Below are positions 1-4,816 of a stretch of 5,308 bases of DNA, piece by piece; position 1 is the stretch's first letter, and every line of letters starts with the position of its first letter. Location: positions 1 to 5,308 of the forward strand of contig DAOWMX010000165.1 in the NCBI GenBank assembly GCA_030642885.1. Direction: 5' to 3'. The position numbers and the translations under genes are program-made. Origin of the DNA: Anaerolineales bacterium. Its GTDB lineage: Bacteria; Chloroflexota; Anaerolineae; Anaerolineales; E44-bin32. The notes under the pieces were generated by a model. The model made no database searches and was not told where the DNA came from. It saw nothing but the letters and a program-made list of their open reading frames with translations.

Positions 1-218
1 AAGTCTTTCGCCCCCCTGTGCCGGGGGTTGATCTTAAGGATTTTCTGAGCACAGAACTCGCGCTGCCGGGGATCATCAACGCTTTGCGCAAGCCACCACC
101 AAGCCTCTTCGGAATCCGGCATTTCGAGTATGACCTTGCTGAGCAAGGCCCGCGCCCGCGCCTTGTCCCCCTCCTTTGCAGCGGCGATACCTTTTAATAG
201 CAGATCATTCGATGCCAT
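1..218 (-). CDS. TPR-like repeat protein, N-terminal part (runs off the left edge)
   Basis: The frame read leftwards from the ATG at 218 is open to the window edge and gives 72 residues, beginning MASNDLLLKGIAAAKEGDKA. The N-terminal ~45 residues form two amphipathic helices with TPR-like spacing (GIAAAKEGDKARARALLSKVI, then PDSEEAWWWLAQ). A 'DDPRQREFCAQKILKINPRHRGAK' stretch follows that looks like the start of a second repeat unit. This helix-turn-helix style is common at the N-terminus of Chloroflexota proteins that later carry varied domains, often membrane segments, so the full function cannot be read here. A GGAAG Shine-Dalgarno lies 6 bases before the ATG, which supports the start. A well-spaced promoter lies about 100 bases upstream, so the gene is probably transcribed separately from metG. 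TPR-type scaffolds usually mediate protein-protein contact; any specific role is unknown. Confidence 0.75.
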   Translation of the reverse strand, partial: MASNDLLLKGIAAAKEGDKARARALLSKVILEMPDSEEAWWWLAQSVDDPRQREFCAQKILKINPRHRGAKD

Positions 219-261
219 AGAGAACTTCCAGCGGAGAACCGCGCCGATCGGATGCAACGCT

Positions 262-283
262 GATTGAATAAGAAGGTTCAATC
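262..283. repeat. Inverted repeat in the leader of the TPR-like gene
   Basis: GATTGAA (262-268) and TTCAATC (277-283) are perfect 7-base inverted arms around an 8-base loop. It lies between the predicted transcription start (about 318) and the ATG at 218. It could be a small RNA hairpin or a repressor half-site pair. It is AT-rich and short, so chance is possible. Confidence 0.3.
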
Positions 284-324
284 GAGCGATGCGGTAAGTT
301 TCTTATCTTCCCCTTTGACCTACC

Positions 325-353
325 ATTCTATGGTCTCTACCGACTGTGGTCAA
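325..353 (-). promoter_or_regulatory. Sigma70-type promoter for the TPR-like gene
   Basis: On the minus strand a -35 TTGACC (353-348) is followed, after exactly 17 bases, by a -10 TAGAAT (330-325). The predicted start of transcription is near 318, giving a 5' leader of about 100 bases. Both boxes match consensus at four or five of six positions and the spacing is ideal. It lies in non-coding DNA facing the gene that needs it. Confidence 0.6.
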
Positions 354-432
354 TTCACCCTCTGGTTCTATATCAAACAACGAAGCCGTGCATGCGCCGT
401 AAAGGGAATTTGGGAAAACGTTGCGGCTTTAT

Positions 433-508
433 GAGGAAATCCACACGATAACAGGGTTGCGACTTGTACTATACCCCTACTCCAAGAGAGTGTCGTGTGG
501 ATCTCCCC
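433..508 (-). other. Long hairpin just after the metG stop codon
   Basis: ATCCACACGA (439-448) and TCGTGTGGAT (493-502) are perfect 10-base inverted arms. In minus-strand RNA the helix extends six more pairs (503-508 with 433-438), two of them G-U, giving about 16 pairs around a 44-base loop. The loop can form a minor inner helix (454-457 with 473-476). The extension pairs properly only in the minus-strand transcript, which fits an RNA structure in the metG 3' region. It begins 4 bases past the metG stop. There is no clean U-tract, so a standard intrinsic terminator is not certain; 3'-end protection or factor-assisted termination are alternatives. Confidence 0.45.
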
Positions 509-512
509 TGTG

Positions 513-2291
513 TTATTCGCTTGGCTGGCCGAGTCGCTCGCGTTCTTCGTCAATCACCGAGTCATCTAATTTGCGGTACATAGGTTTGGGTTTTTTGAAT
601 CTGCGATCAGGCTCGAGATCGCTGGGAGCCCACATGCCTGTGGCTGATGAAGCGTCATAGATCAAGGCCTCGTGAGGACGCTCGGACTCCTCGTAGGTTA
701 CGATCTTCTGCTCGCCAAATATCGGTTCGGTATAACCGAGACTCTCGTGGAGCTGCTCACTGCTGAAGGGTAAGAAGGGGGCAAAGAGGATCTTGAGCGA
801 GTCTATGGCGCGCAGTGCCGTATAAACCGTGGTGGCCGCGGCCTGGCGGTCTTCTTCAATTACCCCGAACCAAGGCGCCCGGTCGAGATATCCGTTCACC
901 TCGCGCGCCAGCCCGAGCGTCTCCTGCAGAGCGGCCCTGATTTTTACTTCTTCGATTAGAGAACCGATGCGATCGAATCCGGCATCGATTTGTTTGAGTA
1001 AATCCTGGTCTATCTCGCGCAATTCTCCAGGATCGGGCACACGACCTTCCCAATGTTTGTAAGTGAATGAGAGAACCCGATTGGCGAGGTTGCCCCAGGC
1101 AGCAACCAACTCGCCGTTGTTGCGGCGTACGAAATCCGACCAGGAGAAATCGGAGTCACGGTTCTCAGGCATGGCCGCGGTGATGTAAAAGCGAATCGCA
1201 TCCGGATCGTAACGTTCGAGAATATCAGGCAGCCAGATGGCCCAATCGCGGCTCTTGCTGAACTGAGCCCCCTCGATGTTCATAAATTCGTTGGAGGGAA
1301 CATCGTAAGGCAAGTTGAGCGGCCGGTTTTGGGGTTCGTCGTAGATGCTTCCCACGCCGAGCAGTTCAGATTGCCAGAACACTGTATGGAAGGGGATGTT
1401 GTCCTTGCCGATGAAATTATAGATTTTTGCTTCCGGGTTGTACCACCACTCTTTCCAGGCCTCAGGTTGTTCGTTGTTGTGTGCCCACTCTATTGAAGCG
1501 GTGAAATATCCCATTACGGCTTCGAACCACACGTAGATACGCTTGGTTTCCCATCCGTCCAGCGGAACGGGGATACCCCATGAGACATCACGTGTGACAG
1601 CTCGCCCCTTTAGCCCACCTTCGATGAAATTGCGGGCAAAATTGATTACGTTTGGGCGCCAGTGGCTGGCGTGTTGGGCGAGGTATTCCAGAAGTTGATC
1701 GGTGAATGCCGGCAGATCCATGAAGAAGTGCTCCGTCTCGCGCACAACGGGCCGGCTGTTGTCGGTTTTGCTGCGCGGGTTGATTAACTCAAGTGCGTCG
1801 AGCAGGCTGCCGCAATTGTCACACTGATCTCCACGCGCTTCTTCGTAACCGCAGATTGGACATGTTCCTTCGACATAACGATCAGGAAGAAAGCGCCCCT
1901 CCTCTTCGGAATACAGCTGCTTTTGAATCTCCGTATACAGATATTCGTTCTCGTACAGCCGCAAGAAAAAATCCTGGGCGATACGGTGATGGTTCTCGGT
2001 GTCGGTATGCGTGAAAAGGTCGTAGCTGATGCCGATTTGTTTCTGCGTCTCCAGGAAGCGGTGATGGTAATGTTCGAAAAGCTCGCGCGGTGTAATGCCT
2101 CGCTTGTCCGCCTCGATTGTGATTGGCGTGCCGTGCGAATCCGATCCGGATACCATGAGCACCCGGTTGCCTTTCAGGCGATGGTAGCGGGCGAAGATAT
2201 CTGCTGGTAGGTAAGCACCGGCAAGGTGACCCACGTGCATGTCACCGTTGGCGTAGGGCCAGGCGACGCTTACATGAATAGTCTCGGTCAT
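513..2291 (-). CDS. metG: Methionyl-tRNA synthetase
   Basis: The enzyme charges initiator and elongator tRNA-Met with methionine using ATP, in the cytoplasm. It is a class I synthetase. Visible landmarks in the 592-aa protein are the HIGH-type motif HVGH (19-22) after WPYANGDM, a connective domain with one zinc knuckle (C144, C147, C157, C160), the methionine-pocket region YVWFEA (253-258), GKDN (295-298), and the KMSKS-type loop as QFSKS (343-347). The second, catalytic lysine of that loop (K346) is kept, but the first position is Q instead of K. The anticodon-binding helical domain follows (WGNLANR at 399-405). The protein stops there, without the EMAP/Trbp111-like C-terminal domain of the longer E. 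coli-type enzyme. The ATG at 2291 is preferred because AGAGG lies 7 bases upstream and the family motif follows at once; a TTG start 14 codons upstream has no family support. Confidence 0.97.
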   Translation of the reverse strand: MTETIHVSVAWPYANGDMHVGHLAGAYLPADIFARYHRLKGNRVLMVSGSDSHGTPITIEADKRGITPRELFEHYHHRFLETQKQIGISYDLFTHTDTENHHRIAQDFFLRLYENEYLYTEIQKQLYSEEEGRFLPDRYVEGTCPICGYEEARGDQCDNCGSLLDALELINPRSKTDNSRPVVRETEHFFMDLPAFTDQLLEYLAQHASHWRPNVINFARNFIEGGLKGRAVTRDVSWGIPVPLDGWETKRIYVWFEAVMGYFTASIEWAHNNEQPEAWKEWWYNPEAKIYNFIGKDNIPFHTVFWQSELLGVGSIYDEPQNRPLNLPYDVPSNEFMNIEGAQFSKSRDWAIWLPDILERYDPDAIRFYITAAMPENRDSDFSWSDFVRRNNGELVAAWGNLANRVLSFTYKHWEGRVPDPGELREIDQDLLKQIDAGFDRIGSLIEEVKIRAALQETLGLAREVNGYLDRAPWFGVIEEDRQAAATTVYTALRAIDSLKILFAPFLPFSSEQLHESLGYTEPIFGEQKIVTYEESERPHEALIYDASSATGMWAPSDLEPDRRFKKPKPMYRKLDDSVIDEERERLGQPSE

Positions 2292-2363
2292 GATATTCCT
2301 CTCAATAGCGCACTTGTGTTCAGGGCTAAACAATACCAGCGGGCGATTCCCCTGTAAAGGAAA

Positions 2364-2384
2364 CCGCCAGCGCGAGGCTGGCGG
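2364..2384 (-). terminator. Stem-loop resembling an intrinsic terminator
   Basis: CCGCCAGC (2364-2371) and GCTGGCGG (2377-2384) form a perfect 8-base GC-rich stem with a 5-base loop. In the minus-strand direction it is followed by TTTCCTTT, a U-rich though interrupted tract. It could end transcripts arriving from the swivel-protein gene upstream, or act as a conditional terminator in the metG leader. Its position 73 bases before the metG start fits both. Confidence 0.5.
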
Positions 2385-2430
2385 AGGATATGCTGCCGGG
2401 GCAGGCGGCTGTCAGGCGCGACTGACCCAC

Positions 2431-2454
2431 GCCGATGGGCCTCGGTCCATCGGC
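2431..2454. other. Strong stem-loop in the metG upstream region
   Basis: GCCGATGG (2431-2438) and CCATCGGC (2447-2454) are perfect inverted arms. A G-U pair and a G-C pair extend the stem to ten, leaving a four-base loop. No U-tract follows in either direction, so it is not a terminator by itself. It is probably part of the metG leader RNA. Confidence 0.5.
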
Positions 2455-2486
2455 CACGGCAGCTGGCGCATGGCCATTCGTTGCGT

Positions 2487-2516
2487 AATGTAAATATTTA
2501 TTGTCATCTGATTCAA
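2487..2516 (-). promoter_or_regulatory. Candidate metG promoter
   Basis: On the minus strand TTGAAT (2516-2511) is followed after 18 bases by TACATT (2492-2487), within an AT-rich patch that contrasts with the GC-rich leader downstream. Transcription would start near 2480. It begins 47 bases past the stop of the upstream gene, so metG probably has its own promoter. The match to consensus is moderate. Confidence 0.45.
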
Positions 2517-2562
2517 CCGCATTGCCTCGATAATTCGTATTCTACAACGAGGAAAACGAGAG

Positions 2563-2991
2563 TCAAGCATCAAAGTTAGCTCTCGCGGCGTCATTGTGCT
2601 GCTTCTCATCATCGATAAGTGTGATTTCACCTGTGGATCCGTTTACCCGCAGTCTTTGACCGGTTTTGATCCGCTCGGTAGCTTGATGAACGCCAACCAC
2701 AGCCGGGATGCCAAATTCCCTGGCAACCACCGAGCCGTGGGTCATCATCCCGCCAACCTCCATGATAAGCCCGCTAACGGTCAGAAAGAGCGGCGTCCAG
2801 GCCGGGTCGGTTCCGGGGCAGACCAGGATTTCGCCAGGGGCCAGTTGGGAGGTGTGGGGATCAAAGAGCACCCGTGCAATCCCTTCCACATCGCCGGGCG
2901 AAACTGGGTCGCCTATGATGGCGCCCTTCCCGCCGACGGTTTCCAATATTGCCTCTTCTGAATGTAGTGGAAGGATTCGTGGTTGGGTCAT
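2563..2991 (-). CDS. PEP-utilising (phosphohistidine swivel) domain protein, shortened PEP synthase-like
   Basis: This 142-aa protein carries one recognisable domain, the mobile phosphohistidine domain of PEP synthase, pyruvate phosphate dikinase and rifampin phosphotransferase. The signature is GGMMTHGSVVAREFGIP (80-96), with H85 as the expected phosphorylated histidine. It is preceded by SPGDVEGIARVLFDP (31-45) and TDPAWTPLF (61-69), and followed by GQRLRVNGSTGEI (111-123). The first ~24 residues (ILPLHSEEAILETVGGKGA) resemble instead the start of the ATP-binding domain of such enzymes, where VGGKGA is typical. The ATP-grasp body, several hundred residues in a normal enzyme, is absent. With neither ATP-binding nor PEP-binding domains it cannot perform the full reaction alone; it may be a phosphocarrier partner or a deletion remnant that stayed in frame. 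It starts 12 bases past the stop of the MetE-like gene, suggesting co-transcription. The ribosome site is weak (GGA 6 bases upstream). Confidence 0.85.
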   Translation of the reverse strand: MTQPRILPLHSEEAILETVGGKGAIIGDPVSPGDVEGIARVLFDPHTSQLAPGEILVCPGTDPAWTPLFLTVSGLIMEVGGMMTHGSVVAREFGIPAVVGVHQATERIKTGQRLRVNGSTGEITLIDDEKQHNDAARANFDA

Positions 2992-3003
2992 GGCTTGTCC
3001 GGT

Positions 3004-4038
3004 TCAGCGCAGTTCGTGAGCTGTTTCCTTCAGGATTTCAAGCACGCGCTCGGCGAGATCTTCATCGGTTGAGCCGAGGCCGCAGCTTGGGGTAAGAAGA
3101 CCGTCGGATAGAAGGGCTTCGCTGATGATGAAATCCTTGGCTGACGCTCGCGCCGTTAAGGATTTGATGCCCGCCCGCAGGCGTTCTGCCAAAGCCGCCG
3201 GTGTTGCGCTCCAGATATCCTCTTGATTGGGGATGCTCCCCCAGGCGATGCGCCCGCCGCGCTCCAGGAAGTCTGTTAGTTCCTGTGGGTAAAGAGCGAG
3301 GTTGTCGAGATACCCGTAGGCGTCGAGGTTGAGGATGTCTACCTGTGTCTTGAGCAAGACCGACCAATCCGTGTTGGCGCAGCAATGTACACCGGCAAGC
3401 GCGCCTTCCGTATGGATGGCGTCGAAAACCTCGTCCAGCATTTGAATGACAGCCTCGCGGCTGAGACTGATAAAGGCGGATCCAAAGGAGGCCATATAAG
3501 GCTCATCGACGAAGATGAGGATGTTGGGGCGCACCTCTTTTAATCGGCGAATCTGCCATCGTGCGTTCATCGCGCTGTTCTTAACGATTGCGTCCGCCAA
3601 CAACTCGTTGTAGAGGCTGGCGCGCAAATCCTGGTCGGTCACCGTCAGGCCGAAGCTGATGGGTCCGGTCACCTGCCCCTTCGTCCATTCCCCCGTCGTG
3701 TTTTTGAGCACATCGAGCATCTCATAGAAACCCTGAGCGTTCTCCTGCGGAAGCGCAAAGGCCTCCATGTCCTCGGCTAAATAAGACTCGTAGAACGGGG
3801 TCAGGGAGATGGCGAGGTCTTCCTCGGTGTTGAAGTAGATTTTTTCGGCAGCGTCGTCGATAACCAATGCCGGAAGGGGAGCGCTGTATTGAACGTACAT
3901 GTTCTCCCGGAACGACCGGCGCGTGAGTTGAGGCCAGGCGGGGACGTCCAATTCCGCCAGGCGCGCGCACAAGCTGGCGCATGCCTGATGAGGAAAGCTG
4001 CCGATGGCGGTTGTGGCGAATGGGGGAAGACCTTGCAT
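3004..4038 (-). CDS. MetE-core/UROD-like methyltransferase, candidate stand-alone methionine synthase
   Basis: The 344-aa protein resembles the C-terminal catalytic half of cobalamin-independent methionine synthase (MetE), without the N-terminal folate-binding half of the ~750-aa enzyme. Landmarks are TTAIGSFPH (9-17) at the first barrel strand, KGQVTGPISFG (120-130), VDEP (177-180), the zinc-ligand pair H218 and C220 in GVHCCANTDW, and a further Cys ligand C319 in TPSCGLGS (316-323). Family knowledge: such proteins bind zinc, which activates a thiol such as homocysteine, and some short 'core-MetE' enzymes take the methyl group from a corrinoid protein instead of methyl-folate. Whether homocysteine is the acceptor here is inference. 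The ATG at 4038 is chosen because GGAGG lies 9 bases upstream, the family N-terminus follows at once, and a promoter falls inside the longer reading frame that begins at 4158. The swivel-protein gene follows 12 bases downstream. Confidence 0.88.
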   Translation of the reverse strand: MQGLPPFATTAIGSFPHQACASLCARLAELDVPAWPQLTRRSFRENMYVQYSAPLPALVIDDAAEKIYFNTEEDLAISLTPFYESYLAEDMEAFALPQENAQGFYEMLDVLKNTTGEWTKGQVTGPISFGLTVTDQDLRASLYNELLADAIVKNSAMNARWQIRRLKEVRPNILIFVDEPYMASFGSAFISLSREAVIQMLDEVFDAIHTEGALAGVHCCANTDWSVLLKTQVDILNLDAYGYLDNLALYPQELTDFLERGGRIAWGSIPNQEDIWSATPAALAERLRAGIKSLTARASAKDFIISEALLSDGLLTPSCGLGSTDEDLAERVLEILKETAHELR

Positions 4039-4123
4039 GAATGACACCCTCCGAGTTAGCGGATTTGATGATCTCTTCTTGTAGATCGTGACCGGCCTGA
4101 GCGAGGCCATCGTTGTTGCTCTC

Positions 4124-4152
4124 ATTATCACTTGGGCGGTTCGAATCATCAA
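4124..4152 (-). promoter_or_regulatory. Candidate promoter for the MetE-like/swivel operon
   Basis: On the minus strand TTGATG (4152-4147) and GATAAT (4129-4124) are separated by 17 bases. Transcription would start near 4117, leaving an ~80-base leader before the ATG at 4038. Its position supports that ATG over upstream alternatives. Confidence 0.5.
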
Positions 4153-4223
4153 GGTCATGCTTGCGAAGGAGTTCTATTTAGCGGACCGCAGCGCCCGGGT
4201 CTTTTCCGCGAGTGAACGGGGGC

Positions 4224-4252
4224 TTGACAATCCCTTAATAGAGCTATATTCT
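4224..4252 (+). promoter_or_regulatory. Promoter of the padR-gyrI-like operon
   Basis: A perfect -35 TTGACA (4224-4229) is followed after 17 bases by TATTCT (4247-4252). The predicted start is near 4259, so the leader is under 20 bases. The -10 box lies inside the palindrome at 4245-4266, so a protein bound there would block RNA polymerase. Confidence 0.75.
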
Positions 4253-4266
4253 AGTACTAGAATATA
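4245..4266. promoter_or_regulatory. Perfect 22-bp palindrome, probable PadR operator
   Basis: The half-site TATATTCTAG is followed by central TA and its exact complement CTAGAATATA. The 22 bases have no mismatch, cover the -10 box and the predicted transcription start, and end 10 bases before the padR start codon. PadR dimers bind such dyads and often repress their own operons. It is the best candidate operator in the window; which protein binds is inferred. Confidence 0.75.
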
Positions 4267-4276
4267 ATGAGGTAAA

Positions 4277-4816
4277 GTGACCAACGCAGAGCTTGCCATT
4301 CTCTCCCTGATCGCCGAGAAAGACTGCCATGGCTACGAGATCGAGTCCCTGATCGAGGAGCGCGGCCTGCGCGAGTGGACCGAGATCGGGTTTTCGTCGA
4401 TCTACTACCTTCTGAAGAAGCTCGAGAAGAAGAAATGGATTACGGGCAAGGTCGTGCGCCAAGCAGGGCCCGGACGTTCGCGGGTTGTCTATCACATCTC
4501 TGCCGCAGGATGGAAAGCTTTGCGCGCAAGTACGTTAGAAGCACTTTCGGTCCCCCATCGCACAACATCGCCCATGCAGGTGGGCTTGGCTAACCTCCCA
4601 GCAGTCTCGAAGGATGAGGCGCTCGCCGCCCTACGCCAGCAGAGCGAAGGACTCAGCGAGCACCAGGGACGCCTCCAGGCCAGGCGGGAATCTCAGCAGC
4701 CTCTGCCCTTCTTTGTAAATGCCATGTTCGATCTCGCGCTTATAAAAATCACCACAGAGCTTGATTGGCTGGACCAATTCATTAAACAACTGGAGCAGAT
4801 GCATGACGAAAATTGA
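4277..4816 (+). CDS. PadR-family transcriptional regulator
   Basis: This 179-aa protein has the PadR winged-helix fold at the N-terminus: ELAILSLIAEKDCHGYEIESL (5-25), the recognition-helix region SSIYYLLKKLEKKKWI (40-55), and a wing (57-74) ending in VVYHISAAGWKAL. The C-terminal half (about 110-179) is helical and Gln/Leu-rich (LDWLDQFIKQLEQ), as in the Vir_act_alpha_C dimerisation region, so it belongs to the longer two-domain PadR group. PadR proteins are mostly repressors released by small aromatic or drug-like ligands. It starts with GTG, with GAGG 4 bases upstream. Its stop overlaps the following GyrI-like gene by 14 bases, indicating translational coupling. The palindrome on its promoter suggests autoregulation. 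The ligand is unknown. Confidence 0.93.
   Translation: MTNAELAILSLIAEKDCHGYEIESLIEERGLREWTEIGFSSIYYLLKKLEKKKWITGKVVRQAGPGRSRVVYHISAAGWKALRASTLEALSVPHRTTSPMQVGLANLPAVSKDEALAALRQQSEGLSEHQGRLQARRESQQPLPFFVNAMFDLALIKITTELDWLDQFIKQLEQMHDEN

Larger units (their letters stand above)
2292..2480 (-). promoter_or_regulatory. Structured metG leader, candidate transcription attenuator
   Basis: If transcription starts near 2480, metG has a leader of about 190 bases. In 5'-to-3' order of the minus-strand RNA it can form: an outer GGCCA/UGGCC hairpin (2475-2452) with CGCCAGC in its loop; a stem-loop of 10 pairs including one G-U (2454-2431) closed by a four-base CGAG loop; small hairpins at 2426-2411 and 2404-2393; and an 8-pair stem (2384-2364) followed by a U-rich stretch. 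CGCCAGC occurs twice, at 2468-2462 and as part of the 5' arm of the last stem, so either copy could pair with the same GCUGGCG. That is the layout of an antiterminator/terminator switch. A 21-codon reading frame (2477-2412) with three Met codons lies inside. The pairings are seen in the sequence; regulation is inferred. The T-box consensus and the SAM-I core were not found. Confidence 0.35.

Noticed and set aside
421..660. 79-codon plus-strand frame across the end of metG
   Set aside because: It overlaps the C-terminal coding part of metG in antisense, has no recognisable domain, and its composition looks like a shadow frame.
2292..2333. metG starting at an upstream TTG (606 aa)
   Set aside because: The family N-terminus begins at MTETIHVSVAWPYANG, with AGAGG well placed before the ATG at 2291.
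2411..2426. Tandem small hairpins (2393-2404, 2411-2426) as REP-like repeats
   Set aside because: The arms are only 5 bases and the units do not share sequence, so they are not copies of a repeat family within this window.
2292..2480. T-box or SAM-I riboswitch upstream of metG
   Set aside because: The T-box consensus around AGGGUGGNACCGCG and the SAM-I core were looked for by eye in the minus-strand leader and not found. Only hairpins and a repeated CGCCAGC remain.
2596..2961. 121-codon plus-strand frame opposite the swivel-domain gene
   Set aside because: It is antisense to a gene with clear family motifs and has no domain of its own.
4039..4158. N-terminal extension of the MetE-like protein to an ATG at 4158 (384 aa)
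   Set aside because: The extra 40 residues lack family similarity, the candidate promoter lies inside them, and a strong GGAGG site precedes the ATG at 4038.
4267..4275. ATG-AGG-TAA minimal reading frame just before the padR GTG
   Set aside because: It coincides with the Shine-Dalgarno of padR, so the triplets are most simply explained by that site; nothing else supports translation.
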